Shown here: one piece after another, positions 8,114-16,585 of the stretch | How the letters are laid out: every line of letters starts with the position of its first letter | Numbering within the stretch: the first letter of the stretch is position 1 | DNA from: Sulfurovum sp. UBA12169 | GTDB taxonomy: Bacteria; Campylobacterota; Campylobacteria; Campylobacterales; Sulfurovaceae | Reading direction: 5' to 3' | Assembly (NCBI GenBank): GCA_002742845.1 | Contig: DLUH01000001.1 | Span: 62,001 to 126,000, forward strand | DNA: 64,000 nt | Notes under the pieces: model-generated | Seen by the model: only the letters and a program-made list of their open reading frames with translations | Databases searched by the model: none | Told to the model about the DNA's origin: nothing | Program-made: the position numbers and the translations under genes

Positions 8114-9206
8114 TATTAACGCACTACCAGAGCCTAAAGTACTCCAAGAGCTTTGCTACGAAACCATACTGGCAAATAAGATAGCAAAAGCTAAAGAGCT
8201 TGTACCAGACTGGCAACCGCTAGAGAGTGATGAGTTTAAAATGATCTTAGAGGATGCAGCATACCAAGAGCTAAACCTAAGAGCAGAACTAAACAAGATC
8301 ACTTTGGCATATTTTGTTGCAACCGCTACCGGGGCAGACCTTGATAACCACGCAGCAGATGATGGTATAGAGAGGTTACAAGGCAGCAAGCCTTACGCAC
8401 TGTACGAGTTTTCACTAAGTGCTGCATTTGGTTTTGATGTTGTGATACCTAAAAACATCGTACTGCAAGACAGTATGGGTGAGTACCAAGGCGTGCTGCT
8501 TGACGATGTTACCATTATATCAGGCGAAACAAAAGCAAACGGTACTGTAGAGCTGCAAGTTTACACAGCCAGCAGCAAAGTAAAAACAGAGCAGCTTACA
8601 ACAACACTGCCTTACGTTGTAGAGCCTAAAGCACTCGAAGAGTTTACAAACGGTGCAGATGCAGAAGATGACAAAAGCCTACTTTACAGGCTGCTTATAT
8701 CAAAAGCTGATAAGTCAACGGCAGGGAGTGAGGAAACCTACGAGAGCTTCACACTCAAAGCAGACAGCCGTATAGAAGATGTGAAGATACTAAGGGGCGA
8801 AAACGGTGTAGTCAACGTGTATTACTACAGCAGTATTGAAGATGCGCTTATCACTACACGTATCACAGATGCGCTTAACGATACAAAGGTACGCCCTATC
8901 AGTGATGACGTAGTGGTAGCACCAGCAACACAGGTAAGCTACAGTGTTACAGCACAGGTAAAAATATTGCCAAACCTTGATACTGCAACCGTGTATGCAA
9001 ATGCCGTTGCAGCCTTTAATGCAGGGCTGGAGTCTCTTAAACAGATCGGTACGGATATCACGCTTAGTGAGATCAACGAATTTTTAAAAGTGGATGGAGT
9101 GAAAGAGGTAGTTATCTCTTCACCAGCAGCAAACATACACATAGATGACAATAAAATAGGGATAAACGATGCAGCCGCAAATACTATCACTTTTACCGTC
9201 CTTTGA
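8106..9206 (+). CDS. J: Baseplate assembly protein J, P2 gpJ-like
   Basis: A 366-residue wedge component of the P2 baseplate edge. It shows the conserved early segment TATGADLDNHAADDGIERL (about residues 73-91), where P2-type J proteins carry T-G-x-x-L-D-x-x-A, and a C-terminal variable beta region. J and I together hold the tail fibres. It overlaps I by 38 nt at its 3' end, with no intergenic space anywhere in V-W-J-I. Confidence 0.92.
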   Translation: MIDINALPEPKVLQELCYETILANKIAKAKELVPDWQPLESDEFKMILEDAAYQELNLRAELNKITLAYFVATATGADLDNHAADDGIERLQGSKPYALYEFSLSAAFGFDVVIPKNIVLQDSMGEYQGVLLDDVTIISGETKANGTVELQVYTASSKVKTEQLTTTLPYVVEPKALEEFTNGADAEDDKSLLYRLLISKADKSTAGSEETYESFTLKADSRIEDVKILRGENGVVNVYYYSSIEDALITTRITDALNDTKVRPISDDVVVAPATQVSYSVTAQVKILPNLDTATVYANAVAAFNAGLESLKQIGTDITLSEINEFLKVDGVKEVVISSPAANIHIDDNKIGINDAAANTITFTVL

Positions 9207-9807
9207 GCCTAAAGAGCTGCACGCTCTTAGCCACATAAGCAACGATACGAGGCAGCAGCTTAGCACTGAGATACAAGAGATCAAAAAACTGCGCGACCCT
9301 CTGCTATGTAATGCAAGGTTTTTGCAGTTTTTGGCGTATGCACACAAAGCTGATCTATGGACTGACGTACTCCATGATGATGAAAAGCGGCAGCTTATTT
9401 TGCAGAGTAAAAACCTGCACAGGCATAAGGGTACGGTTTGGGCTGTACTGGAGATACTTAAAGCCATAGGGCTTAGTAGCGCATCGCAAGAGGCGATACT
9501 ACTGGAATACAAAGACAGGGAAAAAGCAAAATACACTGTAAAGCGTGACGGTACTTACAGTTATGACGCTACAGTGCTTCATAATGACGGCTCACCTATA
9601 TACCCTTTAGAGTTCACACACTGGACTGAATTTATCGTAGAGCTTAAAGTGCCGCTTACATCGGTAAAAGCGGAACTGGCACGCAAACTTATCGAAATGT
9701 ACAAACCTGTGCGCTCTAAGCTGCTTGGTTTTGTATACGACACGCTGCAGGCTAGGGATGGAAGCATTTACTATAACGCTGAGCATACCCACGGCTTAAT
9801 CAACTAA
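9169..9807 (+). CDS. I: Tail protein I, P2 gpI-like
   Basis: A 212-residue baseplate-periphery protein. The N-terminal arrangement of a short leader (QILSLLPSFEPKELHALSHI) followed by KADLWTDVLHDDEKRQLILQ, and then HRHKGTVWAVLEILKAIGL, matches the P2 tail_P2_I family, which anchors fibres to gpJ. The ATG at 9169 lies inside J. The gene ends 16 nt before the tail-fibre gene, which has its own GGAGG site. Confidence 0.88.
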   Translation: MQPQILSLLPSFEPKELHALSHISNDTRQQLSTEIQEIKKLRDPLLCNARFLQFLAYAHKADLWTDVLHDDEKRQLILQSKNLHRHKGTVWAVLEILKAIGLSSASQEAILLEYKDREKAKYTVKRDGTYSYDATVLHNDGSPIYPLEFTHWTEFIVELKVPLTSVKAELARKLIEMYKPVRSKLLGFVYDTLQARDGSIYYNAEHTHGLIN

Positions 9808-9823
9808 TAGGAGGATAAGCGAT

Positions 9824-10567
9824 ATGGCAACCATAGCAGAGACAGAACAGTGGGAAGATGGAATATACCAGCTTGAAACTACAGACCCGGTAGAGGGTGG
9901 CACAAACGGTATAGATAATACACCGCATAAACACCTTGCAAACAGAACACTTTGGCTAAAAGCACAGATAGAAGCACTGGCACAGAGTTTATCTATCGTA
10001 GACGCAAATACACTACAGGGTAAGACAGTATCAGATATACAGACGCTTATCATAAATGCTATTACTAACGGTGCCGGTGCGGCGTATGATACTCTTTTGG
10101 AGCTACAGCAAGAGATACAGGCAAACGATAACGATATTACCGGAATTTTATATTCTATATCGTTAAGGTTGACGAATATCGTTGAAGACACAACGCCACA
10201 ACTAGGCGGCTCTTTGGACGGTGACGGGAACTACATTAAAGACGTGTGGTACAACCAACTTGCAGATGTTACTGTATCTACAGGAACCCATACGATATAC
10301 TTTTCAGATGGTAACAGGAAGAAAATCACTGCTGGTGGTAACTTCACGATTGCTTTCGGAGGAGTATCTGCAAATCAAAACGTGTACATCATTGAAGCGG
10401 TCAACTGGGGGGCATATACGATCACATTCCCCGCAGGCTTGAAAGTAGAAGACGGAGCACTGCCAGAATTTACCGTGAGTGGCACGGACTTGATAGCGAT
10501 AGAAGTAGATAAGAACGGAACCTATACCCTGTCTGTAATTGCACAAAATATAGGAGTGATCGTATGA
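9824..10567 (+). CDS. Tail fibre protein
   Basis: A 247-residue protein behind a GGAGG site. The N-terminal part (EQWEDGIYQLETTDPVEGG, then NTPHKHLANRTLWLKAQIEAL) is the baseplate-attachment and coiled-coil start common to P2-like fibres. The C-terminal half is beta-rich with glycine turns (AGGNFTIAFGGVSANQNVY), as in a fibre shaft. It lacks a recognisable receptor-binding head, and the following gene or the distal DGR gene may supply one. It overlaps the next gene by 4 nt (ATGA). Confidence 0.78.
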   Translation: MATIAETEQWEDGIYQLETTDPVEGGTNGIDNTPHKHLANRTLWLKAQIEALAQSLSIVDANTLQGKTVSDIQTLIINAITNGAGAAYDTLLELQQEIQANDNDITGILYSISLRLTNIVEDTTPQLGGSLDGDGNYIKDVWYNQLADVTVSTGTHTIYFSDGNRKKITAGGNFTIAFGGVSANQNVYIIEAVNWGAYTITFPAGLKVEDGALPEFTVSGTDLIAIEVDKNGTYTLSVIAQNIGVIV

Positions 10568-11286
10568 TACGGTCACTTTTGATGGCTGGCAACAAGAAGA
10601 AGTTGTTTATCGAATTTGGAGCAAACCATAGAGCAGACGGGGCTACTGGTATCACAATGGATACAACTGCTGGGAGTGCTATTCCTAACGAAGAAATGCT
10701 TTTAATCGCAATTGCAAGCTCATACGACCCAGAGTATGATGTTCTTAATTATTTCCATATTGACGGGGTTACTCCTGATTTTCTATATGATGTGGTTGAT
10801 AATACGGATGAAGAGCATATGGGTATATTTGTGGGAGTTCAAAGTATAACCAATGGGGATTATATAAAGACAATTTCTGTTGATGTTGACCCAGAAAATA
10901 CAGCGTTTGGAGATCAGTATATAGAAACTGACTTCAGGCTATCTTATTGCAGAGTTTTAAAAAAAAGAAACATGACAGTTGTAAAACAAGAAGAGTTCAC
11001 TGGAACAACTCTCTATCCTATTACGGTATCACCCATTGAAGCACAAAAAGGTGATTTGATTGTTGCTATTATGAACATACGGCATAGCGCAGATGCAGAC
11101 ACATTAAACGTTTCATCAACAACACACGAGGTTAACCTACTGTTTTCAGATACAACAGAAACATATCCTAGGTTTAAAATATTTACGATCGATGTTGATG
11201 ATAATACCCAGCCTTCATTCACTTTCAACGCGACTGATGTCTACCAGCAAGCAGTTGCAATGTATCTAATAATAAGAGGAAACTAA
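10564..11286 (+). CDS. Unrecognised fibre-associated beta-rich protein
   Basis: A 240-residue protein, translationally coupled to the fibre gene by an ATGA overlap. It is composed almost wholly of predicted beta strands separated by short turns, with many Asp and Asn residues and no signal peptide or membrane helix. That composition fits a beta-sandwich receptor-binding or fibre-tip domain. I recognise no family. Its place between fibre and fibre-assembly-like genes supports a structural or adsorption role. Confidence 0.65.
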   Translation: MIRSLLMAGNKKKLFIEFGANHRADGATGITMDTTAGSAIPNEEMLLIAIASSYDPEYDVLNYFHIDGVTPDFLYDVVDNTDEEHMGIFVGVQSITNGDYIKTISVDVDPENTAFGDQYIETDFRLSYCRVLKKRNMTVVKQEEFTGTTLYPITVSPIEAQKGDLIVAIMNIRHSADADTLNVSSTTHEVNLLFSDTTETYPRFKIFTIDVDDNTQPSFTFNATDVYQQAVAMYLIIRGN

Positions 11287-11287
11287 A

Positions 11288-11839
11288 ATGTACGCAGAAA
11301 TAACAGACGGAAAAGTTACGAAAATAGTAAGTGTAGGCGGGAGCTATAAAAATATCTCTTTTGGTAAACTTGCAGAAGACAAAGAGTATTTTGATGCAGG
11401 ATTGTATAAGCTTATCGATGTAGCTCCTACAGTAACAGAGTATCAAAGGCTTGGCGGAGAGGTCATAGAGATAGACGAAGCTTCAAGAACAGTCACACGC
11501 ACCAAGAATGTGCTTGATATGAGCACGGAAGAGATATATACGAAGAATATCAAAAAAATTAACAGGGAATACGAAAGCGCAATTGCTCAACTCACTGCTG
11601 GTGTGCCCGATAGTGAGAAAGGCACATGGAGCAAACAAGAAGCAGAAGCCAGGGCATACGTTGCCAACAATACGGTATCAACCCCACTTATAGACGGCAT
11701 AGCAACAGCAAGAGGAGTTGATAAGGTGTATCTTATTGGGAAGATCATAGAAAAGGCAGATGCCTATACTATTGCAATTGCTCAACTTACTGGTGAAAGA
11801 CAAGCGAAAGAAGATCAGCTCAATATGGGGGAACTATGA
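11288..11839 (+). CDS. Tail fibre assembly-like protein
   Basis: A 183-residue protein with an N-terminal beta region (MYAEITDGKVTKIVSVGG), a central coiled-coil-like part (TKNIKKINREYESAIAQLTAG) and a C-terminal helix. The organisation, including the motif KGTWSKQEAEARAYVAN, resembles the C-terminal DUF4376-type domains of phage fibre-assembly chaperones. The phrase AIAQLT occurs twice (DNA near 11,577 and 11,769, sharing AATTGCTCAACT), marking an internal repeat. Its 3' end overlaps the next ATG. Confidence 0.65.
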   Translation: MYAEITDGKVTKIVSVGGSYKNISFGKLAEDKEYFDAGLYKLIDVAPTVTEYQRLGGEVIEIDEASRTVTRTKNVLDMSTEEIYTKNIKKINREYESAIAQLTAGVPDSEKGTWSKQEAEARAYVANNTVSTPLIDGIATARGVDKVYLIGKIIEKADAYTIAIAQLTGERQAKEDQLNMGEL

Positions 11840-12162
11840 GGGCGTTTTTTATATACATTGCTTCACTCATTGTATTTGGAATATACGATCTATTTATGAT
11901 GCCAAGAGCCGTCTTGATAAATAGAAAGAATCTACCGCAATATTTCTACAATGCAGCCTTAGGAAGAGATCAATACTCAAATGCAAAAAGAGGGGGAAAA
12001 GTAGACGAGACTGTCAGCGGGGAGGATGGATACTATCTGCAAAAAGGAAAGCTTGGATGCTGCAAGATGAGAAAGTACTTTTGCATGTTGCTTGATGTGG
12101 TTTTTAATGAAAAAGATCACTGCATTAAGTCAATAGATAAGCAAGAATGGGACTATCTATAA
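11836..12162 (+). CDS. Small membrane-anchored phage protein, unknown
   Basis: A 108-residue protein that starts at an ATGA overlap with the fibre-assembly-like gene. Residues about 3-22 form a hydrophobic helix (FFIYIASLIVFGIYDLFMM); the rest is soluble, basic and contains four cysteines (GCCKMRKYFCM plus one later). No family recognised. A membrane protein at the end of the fibre operon could be a lysogenic-conversion (receptor-blocking) gene, but that is a guess. The 95 bp after it hold an A/T-rich stretch (near 12,215-12,240) that may carry the promoter for the sheath operon. Confidence 0.6.
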   Translation: MRAFFIYIASLIVFGIYDLFMMPRAVLINRKNLPQYFYNAALGRDQYSNAKRGGKVDETVSGEDGYYLQKGKLGCCKMRKYFCMLLDVVFNEKDHCIKSIDKQEWDYL

Positions 12163-12257
12163 CGAGTTTTTTTGCAATATAAAAAGGGGTTTTAAAAGCG
12201 TGTCACTTTTGGTGAGAATATAAATACTTTAAATACATAAAGAAAGGAAACAAAAAC

Positions 12258-13379
12258 ATGGATTTGAATTACGGTATTAATGGTAGTTTTGGTGTAACAG
12301 CTGCAAGACCTGTGACGGTAAGCAGCTCTGCGCCTATCGGTATCGTAGCAACGGCTAACGCTGGCACTACAGGGCTTATGAAATTCAACAATGCAGAAGA
12401 GGGGCTAAAGTATGTCACGGATAACAACATTACAGACGGAACGCTTAAAGCTGCCTTAACTGGTATCTATCTCCAAGGTGTAAACTGCCCACTGGTAGTA
12501 CACGTTTCTACGATAGATGCTACAGAAGCGAATAACATTACTAATGTGCTTGCCGGTCTTGATATGCTTAAGCAAGCTGACCCGGTAACTGGCATCGAGC
12601 TTAAGAACGGTTTGATTATTACGCCGGAGTACTCTGCTGACGTTACGGTGGCGGCAAAAGTGGATGCTATCGCTACAGCACTGTGGTGTATTGGTATCGT
12701 AGATAACTTTAGCGAAGATGAGGCAGGGGTAGCTACGTTTGTAGAAAACTTCGGGAGTATGTACCTGCTTGTAGGTACTGGAAAGTACAACGCTGACGGG
12801 CTGGAGATACCTTACAGTGCTTTGATGGCTGGAGTGATCGCATACCATGACGGTAATACGCCTTTTGGATGGGCGCAAAACCACTCTAACCGTATCGCTA
12901 AAGGTGTGGCAGGTACGACCAGGGTCATAGAGTACCTAGAGGGTCAGGACTGTGAGGCTAGAAGACTTAGACAAAGTGGAGTAGGCTGTATCGTCAAAGA
13001 TGTTGGCTGGCGTACTTACGGGTTTGAAACTACAGACATTGACCCTATTTGGCAAGCACTAGACAGGGTAAGGACATTTCACAGGCTGCTTGATGCTATC
13101 ATCAAAGCCAGTAAGTGGGCTAGGGATAGAGAAGCAGATCAGCTTATCTGGGTCAAAAAGACAATCGTAGAGTTTATGAACGAGCTAAAAGGCAATGGTG
13201 TGGTTATCGGGTTTGATGTATTCTTTGACCCATTGAAAAACACACTGGCAACGGTAACGGCTGGTAAATTCTACTTGACAGTAGAGGTACAGGATATGCC
13301 AAGTATCAGAGAGCTTAATATAGAGCTTGTTTACTCAGATGCTTACAATGAGACACTTATCAACTATATCAACGGCTAA
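12258..13379 (+). CDS. FI: Contractile tail sheath protein, P2 FI-like
   Basis: A 373-residue sheath subunit that surrounds the tube and contracts on adsorption. The N-terminus (YGINGSFGVTAARPVTVSSS) is the usual sheath start. The C-terminal half contains the conserved wall region (WRTYGFETTDIDPIWQALDR, then RTFHRLLDAI) and the C-terminal strand (ELNIELVY) that donates to neighbouring subunits. It heads a new transcription segment after a 95-bp gap, with an AAAGGAAA ribosome site. Length is close to P2 FI. Confidence 0.94.
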   Translation: MDLNYGINGSFGVTAARPVTVSSSAPIGIVATANAGTTGLMKFNNAEEGLKYVTDNNITDGTLKAALTGIYLQGVNCPLVVHVSTIDATEANNITNVLAGLDMLKQADPVTGIELKNGLIITPEYSADVTVAAKVDAIATALWCIGIVDNFSEDEAGVATFVENFGSMYLLVGTGKYNADGLEIPYSALMAGVIAYHDGNTPFGWAQNHSNRIAKGVAGTTRVIEYLEGQDCEARRLRQSGVGCIVKDVGWRTYGFETTDIDPIWQALDRVRTFHRLLDAIIKASKWARDREADQLIWVKKTIVEFMNELKGNGVVIGFDVFFDPLKNTLATVTAGKFYLTVEVQDMPSIRELNIELVYSDAYNETLINYING

Positions 13380-13392
13380 GGAGGGTTGAGAA

Positions 13393-13905
13393 ATGGGAAC
13401 ACAGGTTAGACTACCACAGAGCGTAGTGGACGTTTCTGTATTTATCGAGGGCAACGGGTTTGCAGGTCTTACGGATAAGATCAGCCTACCAGACATTGAA
13501 CGTATTTTAGAGACTTCAAAGGCTGGCGGCTTTGAGCGTGACGTAGATACGGGCGTATTCAAAAAAATGGAGTTTGAAGTAGGGGTAAAAGAGTTCAATA
13601 AGATCATCTATACTGCTGCTTCTACAGGTATCGCCAGCGGGAAAGGTATCGGTATCGTACTTAAGGGGTCTATCCTGCAGGATGGCACTAAGATACCTTT
13701 TGTAGCGACAATACAAGGTAAGTCAGGTGTCGCGCTTGGCGGCATCGGTGCAGGTGACGGAGGCACTACCACGCTTAAGGGAACAGCAGAGCGTTTTTCA
13801 TATGAGTTGAACGGTGAAGAGTTGGTGCACATGGATACGCGCAATATGATCGCAAAGATCGCTGGCGTAGATCACCTTGAAGTACTCAGACAGCATATAC
13901 TATAA
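13393..13905 (+). CDS. FII: Major tail tube protein, P2 FII-like
   Basis: A 170-residue inner-tube subunit, 13 bp after the sheath gene with a strong GGAGGG site. The N-terminal pattern (VDVSVFIEGNGFAGLTDKIS, then LPDIERILETSKAGGFE) is characteristic of the P2 FII family. The remainder forms the beta-barrel rings that stack into the tail tube. Confidence 0.93.
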   Translation: MGTQVRLPQSVVDVSVFIEGNGFAGLTDKISLPDIERILETSKAGGFERDVDTGVFKKMEFEVGVKEFNKIIYTAASTGIASGKGIGIVLKGSILQDGTKIPFVATIQGKSGVALGGIGAGDGGTTTLKGTAERFSYELNGEELVHMDTRNMIAKIAGVDHLEVLRQHIL

Positions 13906-13918
13906 GGGGGCGTGAGTC

Positions 13919-14236
13919 ATGGCTGAAACAAAAACACTAGAAGCACTTGAAAAAGAGGTAGCGGAACTTGAAGAAGCAGCACAGCGTAAAGCACTTGAAA
14001 AAAGGCTTGAACAGCTAAAAAGAGCTGACAGTAACATATTGTCAAACGGTAAAACTGCAAAGATGAGAAAGCCTACCGTTAGGGATATGAAGCTATCAAA
14101 CGAGGGTAATACCGATGCAGGAAAAGAGCTTATCTTGATGCGTAATCTTACAGAGCTGACAGAAGAAGAACTGTACGCACTTGACATTGAAGACTACGCT
14201 ATCTACCAGATGATGCTACAGGGTTTTTTATCATAA
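13919..14236 (+). CDS. E: Tail assembly chaperone E (zero-frame product)
   Basis: A 105-residue, very charged helical protein (coiled-coil start EALEKEVAELEEAAQRKALE) followed by a globular part with KMRKPTVRDMKLSNEGN and LTELTEEELYALDIEDYAIY. Its size and place between tube and tape measure identify it as the P2 gpE / lambda gpG equivalent. It chaperones the tape measure during tail assembly. It ends with a slippery TTTTTTA one codon before its stop, so part of the product is extended in the -1 frame. Confidence 0.88.
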   Translation: MAETKTLEALEKEVAELEEAAQRKALEKRLEQLKRADSNILSNGKTAKMRKPTVRDMKLSNEGNTDAGKELILMRNLTELTEEELYALDIEDYAIYQMMLQGFLS

Positions 14237-14370
14237 GCTATGACGATGCGCGTATGGGTATGGCTCTGGTGGGTCATACCATGCACTTTAGTTATAGCGA
14301 TATGTTAGAAATGGAAACGGATGAGTTTAGAGAGTTTGTGAAGATCGCACAAGAGCTGAGCGAACAATAA
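13919..14370 (+). CDS. E-E' tail chaperone made by -1 ribosomal frameshift
   Basis: Tandem slippage at TTTTTTA (14224-14230) joins the first 104 codons of E to 46 codons in the -1 frame that end at TAA 14368-14370, giving about 150 residues. The extension (SYDDARMGMALVGHTMHFSY, then a helical tail ending AQELSEQ) has no start codon of its own. It has the size and position of P2 E' and lambda T. A stem of 8 bp with one bulged base (14254-14262 with 14275-14282) lies 23 nt downstream and may stimulate slippage. Confidence 0.82.
14224..14230 (+). other. Programmed -1 frameshift site TTTTTTA
   Basis: The heptamer reads T-TTT-TTA in the E frame, an exact X-XXY-YYZ slippery sequence, placed 3 nt before the E stop codon. 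The -1 frame opened by it stays open for 46 codons. Position and outcome match the conserved E/E' (lambda G/GT) tail-chaperone frameshift. Confidence 0.85.
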
Positions 14371-14515
14371 GCCCAAAGCCTACTACCGTAGCAGCTACCA
14401 CAGTAACCGATACAGCAGTAGTAGAGCCTGTCAGCATACCAACGATCACAGATACAATGATACAAGCGAAAAATAGCCCTATCAAGGACTTTATATAAAA
14501 AATAATCTCTTTCAT
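14327..14515 (-). CDS. Antisense two-helix membrane protein (candidate moron)
   Basis: A 62-residue protein on the strand opposite to every other phage gene here, filling the gap between E' and the tape measure and overlapping the last 44 nt of E'. It has two hydrophobic segments (about residues 4-24, FYIKSLIGLFFACIIVSVIV, and 32-50, VSVTVVAATVVGFGLIV) and a basic C-terminus. A perfect extended -10 promoter lies directly upstream. This isolated, self-promoted layout is typical of morons: genes expressed from the prophage, often for superinfection exclusion. Function unknown; it could still be a spurious ORF. Confidence 0.5.
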   Translation of the reverse strand: MKEIIFYIKSLIGLFFACIIVSVIVGMLTGSTTAVSVTVVAATVVGFGLIVRSALVRSSQTL

Positions 14516-14521
14516 AGGTCT

Positions 14522-14551
14522 ATTATACCACAGGAGTGTAAAAAATGGAAA
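14522..14551 (-). promoter_or_regulatory. Extended -10 promoter of the antisense gene
   Basis: On the minus strand TGGTATAAT (-10 hexamer at 14527-14522) is preceded, 18 bp upstream, by TTTCCA as a partial -35. Transcription would begin at or within a base or two of the ATG at 14515, so the message would be leaderless or nearly so; no ribosome binding site is visible. Confidence 0.55.
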
Positions 14552-16521
14552 AGATGCTGGCACTTGGGATAATCCTATCGGCTAAAGATATGCTAACACC
14601 GTCACTTGGCAAGGCTGGAGAGGCTATAAACAAGTATGAGGGGAAAATCAAAAAGCTTGGCAGCAGCATGACAAAGCTTGGCACGGTAACGCTTGGTGCT
14701 GGTATGGCCATTGGTGCTGCACTCAAACAGCCTTATGAGGCGTTTAGTGATCTTAAAGCAGCACAGGGCGAGATAAAATCACTTGATATAGGCGATCTTG
14801 GCATAAGTAAGATCACAGATGCAGCCGTTAAGTTTTCAAACACGTTCAGCGGCACTACAGCCCCGGACTTTGTGCGCGCCTCTTACGATATCAAAAGTGG
14901 TATCGCTTCACTGAGCGATACAGGGGTAGCGGAGTTTACACGGCTTGCATCCCTAACCGGTAAAGCCACAAAGTCAACTACAGAGCAGATGACATCTTTT
15001 TTTGCTACCGGGTACGGTATTTATACCAAACAGTTTGACGAACTGCAAAGCCAGACGGCAGCCGGGTGGAATAAACTAAGCCAAGAAGAAAAAGATATCA
15101 AATTCGGTCAGGCGTTTAGTGCAGGTATCGGCGCAGCCGTAAAGCAGTTTAAAACCACTGGGAGCGAAATGCAAAGCGCAATAGAGACGCTCGGTGCAGC
15201 TGCTACTACATCAAACGTACCGCTATCTAACCAGCTTGCAATACTTGGAACGCTTAATGGGATCATGAGCGGCTCGGAGGGCGCTACAAAATATAAGGCA
15301 TTTTTAAAAGGTGCGGCCAAAGCACAAGAAGATTTAAATATGAGTTTTGTTGACCAAAACAACCAGCTGTTGTCAACGCCACAGATACTTGAAAAACTCC
15401 ATGCACATTATGGCAACGTACTTGATGACATGGAAAAGATGGAAATTACAAAAGCGTTTGGCTCAGATGAGGCGGCTGGATATATAACAGCGCTTTATGA
15501 CAAAACAGGACAACTTAAAGACGGTATAAACAGCGTTAGCAACTCTATGGCAAACGGAACTGATGAAGTAGAGCGTATGGCAAAAGCCATGAATGACGGC
15601 CATGAAATGGAACTGCTACAGCAGCGCATAGGTAACCTTATTACAGTGATCGGCACTGGGTTTGCGCCCATAGTGAACAATATAGGAAAGGTGATAGGGA
15701 AAGTAACCATGAAGCTTGGCGGGATGATAAAAGAATACCCTGAGCTTACAAGATGGGTCACTGGTGGTATAGCACTGTTTGGTGCTACTGCTGTGGTACT
15801 TGGTACAGTTGCTATCTCTATAGGGGCTTTGACTATGGCTATACCTATGCTTAGTAAAGGCTTTTTAGTGTTGGGTGGTGCTATAAAATTTGTTGGTGCT
15901 GCACTTGGTTTTGTAGGTAAGATACTACTACTTAACCCAATAGGTTTAGCCGTTACTGCGATAGCAGCAGCAGCATATCTTATCTATACAAACTGGGATA
16001 AGCTAAAAGTATGGTTTAGCAGCCTGTGGACTAGCATTAATGATATTTTTAGCAAATCAAGCAGCTACATTAATGAAGTGATACAAAGCCCTATAGCTTC
16101 TATAAAAGCAGGGTGGGAAACGCTGCTAAATTGGTTTTCTGTGAAATTCGAGTGGCTGGCAGATAAATTCAACACCGTATCAGGATGGGTAGGTAGCACT
16201 ATAGACTGGCTAGGTCTTGGTGGCGGTGATGGCAAGCAACAGTCATCAGGTGCTGCAAGCAAAGGCGGCAAAACATCTAAAGTTGGTGCTGCTGTTGCAG
16301 CGCAGCCATCAAAGCCGCTGTTTAAAACAGAGCCACTATTTAAAGAGAAGTCAGCATACACACCAGAGCAGCAAAAGAGCAAAAAAAGCGGCGCTGGCTC
16401 AAACCATAACTATAATGTAAATCTAACCGTAAATAATCCTGCAAAAGGCGTAAATGTAGAAAAGGCGGTACAGAAAGCCATAAGGATGTGCAACAGCAGA
16501 TCGCTTAGCGATGATGTTTAG
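14545..16521 (+). CDS. T: Tail tape measure protein
   Basis: A 658-residue tape measure that sets tail length and is later ejected to form the DNA channel. The N-terminal segment (ILSAKDMLTPSLGKAGEAIN) and a TP901-type core (GYGIYTKQFDELQSQTAAGW, SEMQSAIETLGAAATTSNVP) identify it. Residues about 405-485 hold several hydrophobic helices (TRWVTGGIALFGATAVVLG; SIGALTMAIPMLSKGFLVLG; LLNPIGLAVTAIAAAAYLIY), usual for this family. The C-terminus is Lys/Ser-rich and disordered, then a beta stretch (NVNLTVNNPAKGVNVEKAV). The ATG follows GGAG. Confidence 0.93.
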   Translation: MEKMLALGIILSAKDMLTPSLGKAGEAINKYEGKIKKLGSSMTKLGTVTLGAGMAIGAALKQPYEAFSDLKAAQGEIKSLDIGDLGISKITDAAVKFSNTFSGTTAPDFVRASYDIKSGIASLSDTGVAEFTRLASLTGKATKSTTEQMTSFFATGYGIYTKQFDELQSQTAAGWNKLSQEEKDIKFGQAFSAGIGAAVKQFKTTGSEMQSAIETLGAAATTSNVPLSNQLAILGTLNGIMSGSEGATKYKAFLKGAAKAQEDLNMSFVDQNNQLLSTPQILEKLHAHYGNVLDDMEKMEITKAFGSDEAAGYITALYDKTGQLKDGINSVSNSMANGTDEVERMAKAMNDGHEMELLQQRIGNLITVIGTGFAPIVNNIGKVIGKVTMKLGGMIKEYPELTRWVTGGIALFGATAVVLGTVAISIGALTMAIPMLSKGFLVLGGAIKFVGAALGFVGKILLLNPIGLAVTAIAAAAYLIYTNWDKLKVWFSSLWTSINDIFSKSSSYINEVIQSPIASIKAGWETLLNWFSVKFEWLADKFNTVSGWVGSTIDWLGLGGGDGKQQSSGAASKGGKTSKVGAAVAAQPSKPLFKTEPLFKEKSAYTPEQQKSKKSGAGSNHNYNVNLTVNNPAKGVNVEKAVQKAIRMCNSRSLSDDV

Positions 16522-16585
16522 AGGGCTTTAAAAATATGAAAACTTTTACTAAAATAGGGAAAATGTGCAGGGGGTGGGTAACACT

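Noticed and set aside
14516-14563. Upstream extension of the antisense phage gene (start at 14,563)
   Set aside because: It would place the start upstream of its own promoter and inside the tape-measure start region. The 62-residue form after the -10 element is favoured.
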